A stretch of 64,000 bases of DNA, taken from NCBI RefSeq assembly GCF_964204645.1, contig NC_134026.1:22710650-22774649 (forward strand), given 5' to 3'. This stretch comes from Tubulanus polymorphus. Its lineage: Eukaryota; Nemertea; Palaeonemertea; Tubulaniformes; Tubulanidae. Below are positions 11,701 through 39,426 of this stretch, piece after piece. The stretch's first letter is position 1, and every line of letters starts with the position of its first letter. The notes below the pieces were generated by a model, which worked only from the letters and a program-made list of their open reading frames with translations, had not been told where the DNA came from and searched no databases. The position numbers were made by a program, and so were the translations under genes.

Positions 11701-14700
11701 TTGGATGTGTGGACTGCCTTTACAGGAAAATATACTTGATCGTATCATAAATAGATGTGATCATAAAGGACTAGGTCAATATGTGTAAGTATCTGTGAGT
11801 TCATCATTGTGTTATTCAAATCATTAGTTCAGGATTATATAGAAATATTTTATGCTTTTGGTCATAGATGGCAGCAGTTTTTGGATTATATAGAGAAAGT
11901 GACTCCAACACGAACTGGTATGTTTATTCCGACGAGTAAACGACCACTGGAGTACGCTATCGAGCGCCCTACACCCGGTCCAAATTGGCCTCTACCAGAA
12001 GGAGTTGCACCGCTTCATTCACATAGAGGGCGAGAGATCAAAGTACCTCGTGAAGAACCAAAAAAGGTATTTTTTATCACATGCTTTACTTGCACATATA
12101 TGAAAAATTGTTTCTTTATTTGCATGATTTTATGTTTATAGTCCTAAGTCTCTTATGTTAGGATTCCTGGGATAAACCTGTTGTAAATCTTATGTTGTTT
12201 TGTGTTTTTGCAGGCGAAATCAGTTTCACCTCCATTACCAACACCCCCTGCTCCCCCGGCTCAACCATTTGCACCCCCTATTGATATTGGTCGACAAAAA
12301 CGAATCGATGAGTTAGAACACCAACTGAAACAACTTGAAAGTGGTTACACGGTAAGAATCATACTTTACTCGGTGCTACTGTTCAAGAAAATTTATATGT
12401 TGAAACAGTTCCCTAGTTGTTAGGTGAATTTAACTCAATGTTAAAATTGGTTCATTTCTGATGTTTTACCGTGGAGTCATATTTTAACTGGAAACTATGG
12501 GACCAGTTCTGTTTTCTGTTTCTACAGAAGTTTGACTCATTATTAGCTAATACCGGTACTATCATCTTTCACGAATCAGATTTTATCAAAGATTTGTGTT
12601 CATTTTTCATACTATTTATATCAACAAAATGTTTGCGCTGCTGTGTTGTCTTCTGTGAGGGACTAAAAAAGCATTTTAGCTAAAAATGTTTTTAACCACG
12701 TGTAACTGAATCAATATAGGAATTAAAGAAGAATGTGTCTAATGAACGTAAAGCTAACAATGAAAAACGTGAACAAATTCGACAACAAATGATCGATAGT
12801 CTCGAGACACAAATAGGAGACTTAGACACGAAATATCAGGTATTGTTTCTGTTGCAATTATGTTTTCTGTTCTGCATTGTTGTTCTCTTTATTTCTTATG
12901 GTTTGCCAATGTCCATCTAGAGTTCTGATATGTTATATGAATAATAAATGAAATTCTTGAATAATAACGGTAACAGGCACCGGTACTTTTCAGCTACCGT
13001 TTTCAGCTACCGGGTGATTTCTTGAAAATTTGATAATTGTTTGAATATTTCTATACAAGTCAGTATCAATTGTTTAGGATCTTAAAAAGGAACAGAAGCA
13101 AAAACTGGCTGCAAACCAAGTGAAAAAACAACACGATTTACAAGAACAAGCGATTAGTTCATTGGAAAGTCAGATACATAATATTGAAGCTAAACATGAG
13201 GTATAGCTGTGCACTAATATAATTGTTTGTGCATTTATGGAAGTAATGTTTGGAACTAAACCTTTTTACAACCATTTAATAGAACTAAAAAGTGCAGTGA
13301 TTGTGGAATTGAACTAATTGGTCGATCTTTGCCGATTTTTTTGTCAGAAACTAAAAAATGAACGAGACCAAAATGAAGCCTTAGGCCAGTTAAATGAGCA
13401 TGATTTTGCTCATAAACAACTTATCGAAAAATTGGAGGCTCAACTCCATACTCTTAACAACAGATATCAGGTAAACTGAAATGTCTCACTCTTTTGATGC
13501 AGTGTCTTAAATTTTTACATGCACTAACTTTTTTCTAAATTCACATATTGATTATTATGTGTGTGTATACACTGATCAACACTGGTTTTGATTGTGTTAT
13601 GATAATTTAAAAACATAGTATTTCAAGTTGTTGCAAATGCAAATTGATACAAACTAAATGCTAAAGATTAAGGGAATTGTTATTAGGATTTGAGTAATAG
13701 CCGAGAGTTGGAAGAAGAACTGATGTTTACAATCAGTCCTAGGGAAAAAAATCAAGCTATTGCAGACCTGGAAACTCAAATTCGTGATCTTGATTCCAAA
13801 TATAAGGTACATTAGTATTGTCTCTTTTAAGTCCCTTCATCCTTCCTCACTATTTTATGATTCATCTACGTACCGCAATCATAAAAACGATTTGCTTGCT
13901 TTTGTCCTCAGTGTCTTCCTTTCTGATTCCTTTTCATTCATTGATCAGTAGAAATTATCTTGAATCATGAGAAAGACTCGATTTGAAAAACTAGTTACAT
14001 CTATCACTTTCGTGTTAGGATCTTAAAAATAACATTCGCAATCAAAAGGTTTATGCCTATGCTAAAGAACAAGAGGATAAATATCTTAACACTGCCAGAA
14101 AATTAGAAGGCCAACTTCACAATTTGCAAGAGAAATACCAGGTAGATAGATGCATAAAATTATCCATGATAATGCTTTTTGAGTGGATGAGTAGAATATT
14201 GTGATGTCTGAACACACAAAGCTAATCATGATTTTGTTTTGCTCGGAAGTAGAGCCAAAATATATTTATTCACTTGTTTGTTAGGATATGAAATCCGATC
14301 TGGTAAATGCAAATTCAATGGGCTATGCCAAGCAGCAGGAAGATACGTATATAATCAGTGCACGAAACTTGGAACAACATGTTAATCAGCTTGAGGAACA
14401 GTACGAGGTAGTTCCGAATCGAGCTTAAAATTCATTTACTGACGCATTAATAGAAAATAAGAAAACAGTTTGATTTTCCTGTAAACAGAGCTTAAAAAAT
14501 GATCAGAAACGTCAAAAAGAAAAAGAACAACAGCGTCAAGCAGAGTCTCTCCACCAACAAACTGTTCAAAAAATAGAGAATCAATTGAAGAGTCTTCATT
14601 CAAAATATGAGGTATGATACCTCAAATACCTTGAAGAGTATTAAAGAAATTATATCGCTAATCTACATACTAATCATTAAAACTGCCATGAATAAATCTA

Positions 14701-17487
14701 GGGCTTGAAAAAGAAAGGAAAGAGAAAAAAGAAATTAGGCCAGTCGGAGAATCATAAGCGGATGGTTCGTGGAATTGAAGATCAAATTGAGATTCTCGAA
14801 TTGAAATACGAGGACTTGAAAAGAGAGAAAATCCATCAGGAAAATCTTGACGAAATCCGCGCTGAGGAATCATACCATCCGATATATTCCACATTAGAAT
14901 CTCATTTAATTGATTTACAATCCAAATATCAGGTATATCCGTCGATGCCTAGTCGCTGAAATATGTACGGTAGCTTAGCTGCATCGGGTCGGGTTAATTA
15001 ATATTATATATAATGCAGGTTAAGTTGTTGCTTGGATATTCGTTATTAGTGCTGGTGACGTGTTGGTGGAGGTTGACTGTTTAATTCATTATAGTATGTT
15101 CATTACAGAATAGCTTATTAAAATTTTACCCAACATTTATTAATTCTACCGGTATATTTTATGATATTGTTATGATATCTTTATATTATAAGACATTAAT
15201 ATCACCGTTTGCTTTATTTTTCTTACACAGGTATTGTCACATATTGATATTGCTTTTTACCAGCAGCAATGTCTCTTATTAGAAATGTTGTTAGCTCGTG
15301 TTTCGTTATGCAATGCTTCATTTCAGATACGCTTTTTGTATTCGTCAGGAGCCAGATTCAATTTGACTGCAGAGTTACCGGTATACTAACTCGCAATATT
15401 GTGGAACTGGCTCCAAATATATTGTATTGAATGTACCGGTGTAATGTGCATACCAATACTCATTACTGCACTCCTGAGATATCTGCCACTTCATTGTGTT
15501 GTTGCTTTCTTGATCTTGATTATAGTACTGCGTGGACCGCGTATTCGCGTATTGGTGACGCAAGGAAAAAAGCTTTCTACTGATAAAATGTGTCGACTTG
15601 CGGTATATTTTCAGGATACAAAGAAGCGATTGTTACATACCCAACGTTACGGTCCCGATCAAAATATAGATCCACTGGAAAATATACCGTGGTTTCAGCG
15701 ATTTGTTCGTTTAGCCGATGCCTTATACAAAAACGATGTTGATAATTGCGGTTAGTTCCTTGCCTACATTTTATGCTGTAATTCATTAAATCTCATCTCT
15801 GTTTACTGGCAATTTCTGCCGTTGTTGCTGTGATTTTCAGGGTATCTAAAAACCGATGAAGTGCGGTGGTTAACTGATGAATATAATGATGTCTACAGTT
15901 TACATATACCAAATGAGATGATACAAGAAGCGATGCAACGTACCCGTCGTGACAATATGATAGATATTGCTCAATATGTCGACATTCTTGGCATGAATGG
16001 TAAGAAATCAATGTAATCAATCCAGGAGTTTACTCTTTTGCCTACCCATACCTGGCTTGAATACCTTCATGTGTCCCCAGTATATTAACGTCTATCACTT
16101 CTCGTTATCACTGATGATATGTTGTGGTTTACAGGTCCGAGTGATATGAAGTTTTACTGATGCGTACATTTGGATTATAATGTAATTTTGAAGTCGATTT
16201 GATTTTAGATTTCTGAAGAACTTTAGATGATTTTCTCCAATAGACTTTACCATATTAACCCTGTATCCTTGCATTTATGTGGATCTATATTCAACAATCT
16301 TCATCCAACCTTCCCGGACCATTTCATATTTATGTAGTATTTACTAACAGTTCTCGTTCAAAATGCAACTTTCATGTAATTATCCTGCATTTTTCATTAG
16401 CGAAGGAGTATTTTGAGAGATTTCGTGGAACACCTGTTGATCTCATACCAGTAGACCTGGTACAGATACAGTCAGAACCTACCCCACCGCGACCGCAACC
16501 ACCAGTTGTAAAGCCAATGCCACAACCACCTCCCATACCGCAACCTCGTCCATCTAAACCACCTCAACGACCACCTCCTATATTCGAGAGGACTCACTCT
16601 GCATCTCAGTGGTCTACAGAATATAGGCAATCCTATGTGTATGTACCATATAGCATCATAGATTTGTTATACATATGTATGCTTTTAAAGGTTGTGGTGG
16701 TACAGGGCTTAGTTCCACAGTTGTGGGATGGCTTCTCAAAGAAGAAATTGTAATCATTTCAATTTTTGGAATTTAAAAGTCAGCCGCGACTATGGAATTA
16801 GTTTTAGCTTCAGATATTATATGCCAGTTTAAGTGATGTGCTTGTCAAATATTTTCTTTATATAGATATTTTGTAGCCATTTCTGTAGTGATTTTTCATC
16901 ACATGTATCCCATACTAATTTCCTGTGTACAATAACTAATAAGTAGCTATCTGCTTGTTTATGTATGTTTACGTTATCAGTACAGTCTTTATTCATGAAT
17001 GTTATATAATTATCTCTCTATTAATGCTCAATCAGGAGACAAAACTGTTTCTTTAAAAGGTATAAATTAATATACTCTTTTAGTTAATACTGCTTTTTTG
17101 TGGTGGTACGTAGTATATAGTCGTAGTTGTGCAGTAGAATCCTGGTCCCAGTTCCAGAGTTCAAGATTAAATTTGAACTCATCAGAGTTTCAAATTTTAA
17201 CTGATGCATTGAACTGGAACCAGAGCCCAATTTCACAAAAAAAAACCGTATATTTGGTTTAGTTTCTATTAGTTATGTATGTGAAAAGAATGAACAAAAA
17301 TGATTAAATCTGAAATTCTTAGGCATACAATTTTGCAAAAGAAGGCCCAGCATTAAAATCATTAATTTCTTTTAGGAAACGGGTTGGCGAAAGGCCAGAA
17401 ATGGTTACCCCGAGAGAACATGGAAACCCACTGAAGTTTCATTGGACCGACCATGAGGAGAGAGAAGGGAACATTCTGCCGGGATGA
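5786..17487 (+). CDS. C1orf87: C1orf87-like EF-hand protein with inserted coiled-coil repeat array
   Basis: Exons: 5786-5806, 7023-7045, 7465-7602, 7904-8165, 9529-9972, 10448-10623, 10778-10909, 11090-11140, 11434-11587, 11687-11784, 11868-12066, 12214-12351, 12720-12839, 13078-13200, 13348-13470, 13687-13806, 14019-14141, 14285-14407, 14489-14611, 14702-14932, 15526-15750, 15841-15999, 16401-16638, 17376-17487; roughly 1,150-1,200 residues. From memory, segments parallel human C1orf87 (546 aa): N-terminal VRMKIVGGKHVYVLE, SSINYEKVLSYI, KGLGQYVWQQFLDYIEKV and WFQRFVRLADALY. EF-hand-like pairs occur in exons 9529-10623 and 11434-12066. The last one, in 15526-15999, has a full 12-residue loop DVDNCGYLKTDE. 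Between EF pair 2 and 3 lies a run of about nine 40-residue coiled-coil repeats that I do not recall in the human protein. A Pro-rich segment follows. The junction 14932/15526 is uncertain: exon 15526 needs a phase-1 partner, whereas 14932 ends in phase 0. An exon near 15231-15380 may bridge it. Function unknown; a ciliary role is inferred from the upstream X-box. Confidence 0.82.
8620..9018. mobile_element. 399-bp MITE in an intron of the C1orf87-like gene
   Basis: Bounded by TA on both sides. Left end ACAGTCGAACCTTATTAG (from 8621) and the reverse complement of the right end ACAGTCGAACCTCGTTAA form a terminal inverted repeat, 19 of 23 matching. Internal degenerate copies of the same motif occur (for example near 8955-9000). 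No ORF. The ends resemble those of the 3112-3277 element, so the two may belong to one family. Confidence 0.7.
11210..11281. repeat. Two tandem copies of a 36-bp unit
   Basis: Copies at 11210-11245 and 11246-11281 start ACTTTCCTTACCC and differ at two positions. Lies in an intron of the C1orf87-like gene between exons 11090-11140 and 11434-11587. A simple local duplication. Confidence 0.85.
12214..14932 (+). other. Array of one-repeat, phase-0 coiled-coil exons inside the C1orf87-like gene
   Basis: After a half repeat (12214-12351, ending IDELEHQLKQLESGYT), seven exons of 120 or 123 nt (12720, 13078, 13348, 13687, 14019, 14285 and 14489 starts) each encode one 40-41 residue unit. The final exon, 14702-14932, carries two fused units. 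A unit starts (D/E/G/K/S)LK and ends LExQ(I/L)xxLxxKYQ; examples of the ends are LETQIGDLDTKYQ, LEAQLHTLNNRYQ, LETQIRDLDSKYK and LEGQLHNLQEKYQ. Each exon starts and ends in phase 0, so any of them can be skipped or duplicated without changing the frame. The pattern is highly charged with regular hydrophobic spacing, as in a coiled-coil rod. Confidence 0.85.
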
Positions 17488-18912
17488 CACGTTTAAATGC
17501 TTTTCCTCGCCAAAAATAAAAAATGTCTATTGTGATGTTATTGACTCTAATCATTTGTGAAGCGAAATCAAAGTCCATTGATATACATTTGATATTTGTA
17601 TAACGTAGTAGTTTTACATGAACCTTTTTAAATTGAATTTATTTTTTTACTTTCTATAATTTTATGTCTATCAATAATCTAAGGTTCTATTCTTTCCGTC
17701 CATTATTTTGTTAGAGGTAATATATTTTTATATTGTATTGTTCTGATAATGTCTCTAGTCTCTACTTAAAACTGGTGATGTAACCAGCGGTTATGTTTTC
17801 CTATAGTTTATAACTCTATATAATGTAAATACGTATGAAATATACTCCCAATCGGGAAGCTAGGTACAATGTTCCTTGTTAATCTTAATACCTGGGGAAG
17901 TCATTTGAATTTAAGATATATTTTTTCTGAAATCGTGATATTTGCCAAAAAGCTTCTTGAATGAATATGACTTGCAATTACTCTTGAGTTTATCAATGAC
18001 GTGATCACAAATCATGATGAAATTAATTACTTCTATCAGGTGATAGTCGTTTGTTAAAAAGAATCAAAATTTTATAATCGGATAGACATGAAATGAATAA
18101 AAAATTAGTTACTTTAGAATAATATAAAATCAGTTCATCTCATTTGGTTTGGATTTACTGAGGCTTTAAGGACAATCGTCCAAAGAAGGAGGTCATAGAA
18201 AGAATTGATAGAGATTTAGGTTATTTATTGCTATATATTGATATACTGGTACAAAACAAATGATTTTCAGTGTATCATCACAAACGACCACAATGAGGAA
18301 ATCCCTTCTCAAATGATTTCGAACTACAGACTGTGGGTACCGGTACCTTGTTTTATTGGTATGTAACAACATGAACAAATTCAAAATGACGGAAAAGTAC
18401 CCGAAATTCCGTTTATTGACCAGTTTAACTATATACATGTATCTAGGATACTATGAAATCTAGTTGTATATTGCCGCTTGAAATTAACAGTGAATTATAA
18501 TGATCACAATATAGCTTTATATACGTTTGGGTGACATGAAACAATATTTTCAAAAGCAAGAACAATTCTTTTGATATTATTTTGTATATAAATATATCAC
18601 ATTAATTTTCCTTCATATTTCATATTCTACTTGATATATTTTGGTATGTAGCAGTTACGTTATAACTATATAGTGCATAAATATCCCCTTTACGTATACA
18701 ACATTTGAAAAAATACTGTACTGTAACTTGCTCACGATCACTCTTCCTGACTGAAAGCTGAAAAATCTGCATAATTGTCTAATACGAGAACAAACTTGAG
18801 GCCTATGCATAATTCGTATAGATGGATAGGAAATGCAACATTTTGGATGGAGTAGAAAGCATGATATCAACAAAAAATAAGGCTCATATCTAATTCTTAG
18901 TGAGAAATGTTT
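17488..18912. terminator. Convergent 3' UTRs of the C1orf87-like gene and TRPN
   Basis: About 1.4 kb between two facing stop codons. A plus-strand AATAAA occurs at 17515-17520, only about 30 nt after the stop, and another near 18096. On the minus strand, reverse-complement AATAAA signals occur at 18352-18357 and 18224-18229, 560-690 nt beyond the TRPN stop. No further gene seen. Confidence 0.45.
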
Positions 18913-34873
<15,961 letters not shown>

Positions 34874-35060
34874 TTTTAAGCTATGGACTATCTTTTTGCT
34901 AGCCACCGAATAATATAACTGAAATACCAAGTCCGAGCTGCATCGCTTCCGTGCAGTCCATTTTGCCACTTGTGTTCAACTCCCTGGAAAGTATTATGCT
35001 AGCAACAGAAACTTTTCGAGGATAACGAATGCTGCTTGCTTAGCAACCGACATCAGTTTC
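34874..35060 (-). promoter_or_regulatory. TRPN promoter/leader with two X-box-like sites
   Basis: Two 14-mers, ATTATGCTAGCAAC at 34993-35006 and GCTTGCTTAGCAAC at 35034-35047, each fit RYYNYYATRRNRAC at 12 of 14 positions and share AGCAAC. They lie 120-175 bp upstream of the TRPN ATG at 34873. RFX binding is inferred, helped by the known RFX dependence of ciliary mechanosensory genes in flies and worms. Confidence 0.45.
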
Positions 35061-37082
35061 CGAAATGCGGAACGTGCTACTACGTGCAAGGGTAGGTTGG
35101 TCATCCAATCGAATCCGTATCAATATTGAAAATGAATCAATGGCTTTGATTTACGTATCGATCTGAAGTGGATAGTGTAATAATCGTCGATTGAAAACCC
35201 ATGAACAGTATGCTGCATTACTGGTGCGAGCGACGGTTTGGTCCATCTAAGAACCATTTGTCTTTACCTGTTTATCATATTTTCTCTTCAACACTGATGT
35301 AATTTTAGTTATTAGGGGCGAGAATTGGGCTGATGAGAATTGGAAAATATCTTTTTATAATTTTTCTAGGATATAGGACCAAGTAGCAAAGGTAGACATA
35401 TACAACAGTAAAAGCAGATGAAATCATTCCTGATTCTCCTCAGTTTATCGTTCGTATCCAATTCTATGCACCAGCGACCAGTTGTGAACATCATTCCTCC
35501 CTCAGTCTTTTTGTTAAAAGAATCTCCAGAATTGCCAAAGAAAGAACAACACCAACCAATATAGAAATTAATCTTATGTTGAATGAACATTTATTTTTTT
35601 TTCTGAAATATACACAAAATGTATCCACATGAACTATGTAACTACCGGTATATGGGGACAAAACTACACTGCCAGCATTTTTTGATAAAGAGAACGAAAC
35701 TCTGCCAGACTCTCACACTATACATATTCATATAATCATAATCATATATAATCGATGTTTTTAAATGATATTTCCTTTTACTATTACGTGTGTATTGAGT
35801 AAGGTGTAAATGCATAGAATTATTCTACAGAAAAGAAATCCGTGACTTATCTGGACGTAGCCTGCATGAAGACGACTCCCGTGTCATACGCCAGTAGGCA
35901 AAGAAAGGGATGATTGAAATTGAGGGCCAATTGAGTAAAAACTTGCATATCAGAGCCCGGTTGTGATCAATTCACGTTCACTAATCTAATCATGAAACGA
36001 ACAGTCTGATGATAAATATTCTAAGCAGTACTAGTTCTGTAAGTCACTTTTCAGAATGGTGTGTTCGGCTTACAATAAGAAGTAAGGATTTACAAGTGCT
36101 GAAAGAGGTTACAATACGAGCTAAAAGAAACCCCAGTCATAACCATGACGCTATCAAAAATTATTGTTTGGCGCTACACAGACAATGTCTACACAGAATC
36201 CATTGACAATTTCAAGACAACAACAGAAAAGGCGGGTTTTTTTTCGTTTAGAAAAATAATTATCCTTTGGATGCGATAATAAAACTGGCGTCGTAATGTA
36301 AGTAATAGGAGTTCTCTACGTCAACTGAGAATGCAGGTGAATATTGACAGAATAGTTTGTGCACCGTGTTGTAAATTTACAACCCTTCTTTTCTTTAGTA
36401 ATAAGAAGACACGACGACTATGTACAGCTCTCTGTATAGAAAATAAATAATATTTTAGCTTATATATCAGCATTTGCAGTTATTCTTCTTTTTTTTATAC
36501 AGAATATGTACAGAGGATATTTTATTTGTAATGTACGTATGAAAAATAGATGACACAACTTTTACTAATATTCAGCAAGAATTTCTTTTTTTTACTAGGA
36601 AGGCCTTGTGGTATCACATATATGAACTCAACGAGAAAAACGAGAAAAATCTTATTGAAAATCAACTCATCATAAAATAAATCGTAATTTTCATTGCGTA
36701 GTTTCGATTGATTGATTCATTGCTTTGATAAAACAGTTGAAAAACGATTGAAGAATTCAACTAGAGATGGCTCTTGCACGGTAGCAGTGAAGTTGGCCAA
36801 ATCTACAAAGTTCAGTAGATCTATGCGCTTAAACGCTAAATTTGGTAGATTTTCTGAACTTAAACACTGCCTAACGATAAGTCCAATGTCAAGTATTAAT
36901 CCGAATTAAATAAAATCTTTTTCTAAAGCTAAATTCTACAAATAAATTAGGACTACAGCCTTTTTAAGATAATAAATTAAGTACACCACAAGGCAAAGTG
37001 GTGCTAGTTTAGAATTGAAAGTACTTATACATCGTATATAGATTTTTTACTAAATACATAAATTACTAATATTTACATAATT

Positions 37083-37091
37083 ATAATAATG

Positions 37092-37123
<32 letters not shown>
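37083..37123. repeat. (ATA/AAT)n trinucleotide repeat
   Basis: AATAATAATAAT-type run of about 40 bp, directly readable. Confidence 0.9.
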
Positions 37124-37124
<1 letters not shown>

Positions 37125-38171
37125 TGAACTAGGATAGAACAAAATGCACATGCATCTTCCTTGTACGTTGCAACAAACATCAATGAAAAGTAAACGACAA
37201 CTACAAATAAATGCTATTGTAACAAATGAAGACTCCTCACAGTTCCCAGATGCAGACAAAAACATCGAACAAGAACAAACTAACGAAACCGACATGCCTC
37301 GTAAAATTACCACAAAAACCAACGAGAAAATTTGGCCGAAAACTTTCATCAAAGTCACATCTATCAGATCTACTTTTCTTGCGGATACTGCGAGGAGAAT
37401 TGTCCAATAATTGAGACTTCGGATGAATATGAACTATTTACAACCATCGAAAATATACGTGCGAATGAACACGACACAAGCACTAAAAAAGATCATCAGT
37501 TCGACACACATCTAACCGCACACCGTTCACGTATTTATACTTTCTAGTTAAAATTTGTTTTTCAAAGAGTTTGGAAAAATATCATCTGCATTTTTTACAA
37601 TGTGACATCACATACTATATCAATGAATATAAATAGGTAATTGTCATGGCTTGTCAGTGGTTTTATCTACCAGTAATAATAATAGAAATCACTCAGTATC
37701 ATATGAAAAATAAATGCATAATATTCACTGATAATTTCTTTCATTTTTTTAATTTTCCCGTTTGAGCTTACGAAATACAGAGATGCTAATATACGTTTGG
37801 AGAGAGTTCAATTTAGAATATGACCACATCGCACATTCTACATTAATCCATGTTTATCCCATGCAAATTTGGTCCGAGTTGAGAGATAAATCTTAAAATT
37901 GAAGACGAGGGAATCATTTCGAGATTGGTAAGATGTGAGATGTCCTGAACCGGAAAACCAACCGGGGACTACTGGATTCAACAAATAAATGTACCTTTAT
38001 ATGATTGTAAAAATGACACCATACGATAAAATATATTAGGCAGAAACTACGACATAAATAAACAACACTGCCACATATAGAGAATTTCTTAAACCATTTC
38101 AAATCGAATCGGAAAGGCTTTCGACGGAAAAGATTCTAAACCTAATACGTGGAAGTGATTTGTGTACACAT

Positions 38172-38287
<116 letters not shown>

Positions 38288-39161
38288 TTAGATAGGCAGC
38301 AGTATGATAACCAGTTTAGAAAAACATCCTTTATTTCATATATTATGAGTCAATCATACATAGTCGAATGTTACATCATCGGTAACTGGATCAGGAGTAA
38401 ACACATACCCCAGTATATAATTATCATGCCTTCGAGAAGGGGAAATTAACCATTCGTGAGTCTCATTCGAAACGTATAGGGAATATAGCTCAACTTGCTT
38501 GCAGTCTTCAACTTGGTTTATTTTCATATTCTCAAAATTACCGGTATAAATGGAGAGTAGGAACGTGTTGTTCAGTTTTAAGGTATATTGTAGCTTGGCA
38601 TATTTAAAAATCAACTTTTATATACAAACGTAGCAAAAAGTCAATTGCAAGTATAGCACATAACGTCATTGCCTTTTGATATTCACTGTTAGCACCACCC
38701 GTAAATAAGCAATTATTTTCACCCTTTCGCTGTTTATTTCAAATGAAATCATGCAGCAGCAAACAGATCAGCCATTCGATTGATTCGAAAACGTTTTCGC
38801 TTTTCAATTAAAACATCGTCAACTGCATTCGTCGGATGGATTGTAATCAAAATAATTCATGCTAATAAAATTAGAAACCATTTTTCCCTGCCTACTAATT
38901 TTGAGAAAAAAAAACAATCAATAGTACGGCGAATATAACAAATCATCAAAACACATGCCAAAAATCTAACTTCACAACTCCATCAAATGCACAAAATCAA
39001 AATAAATCAAACAAATTTTTTTTCTTGGGGAAATTGTTTTTTCTAAATGTTTAAAAACGCATCTGAACGACAGTATAACATATCAAAATACGTGTACATG
39101 CTTTAGATCAACTGATCAGCTAACTGACTGGTCTGACATCTATCAGGATTTCCTATCGTCG

Positions 39162-39184
39162 TCATCATCATCATCATCATCATC
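39162..39184. repeat. (CAT)n trinucleotide repeat
   Basis: Seven CAT units, GTCATCATC... to CATC, probably in the RFX 3' UTR. Confidence 0.9.
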
Positions 39185-39426
39185 TTGTGGATAAATCAAA
39201 CACAGAGATTACGAATGTACCTTGACGATTCACACGATACCCAATTACATATCTACCTACATATAGCATTTATGTATACAGGCACTTGGAATGATCAACA
39301 CCACCATGTACGTATGTATCTTAAGCCACAATACAACAAAACAGTCGCGATATTCCCATCATATTACACGTAGCCACTGGCAAACATTTCCGACTGTTGA
39401 TTAAACGCGTTTAACGTCGACCAATG

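Noticed and set aside
15231-15383. Open segment after a good acceptor in the C1orf87-like gene
   Set aside because: No coiled-coil repeat pattern and no donor of the right phase; kept only as a question in the findings.
37144-37547. Overlapping plus-strand ORFs between TRPN and RFX
   Set aside because: Three overlapping frames, no start context, no recognisable domain; probably RFX 3' UTR or intergenic.
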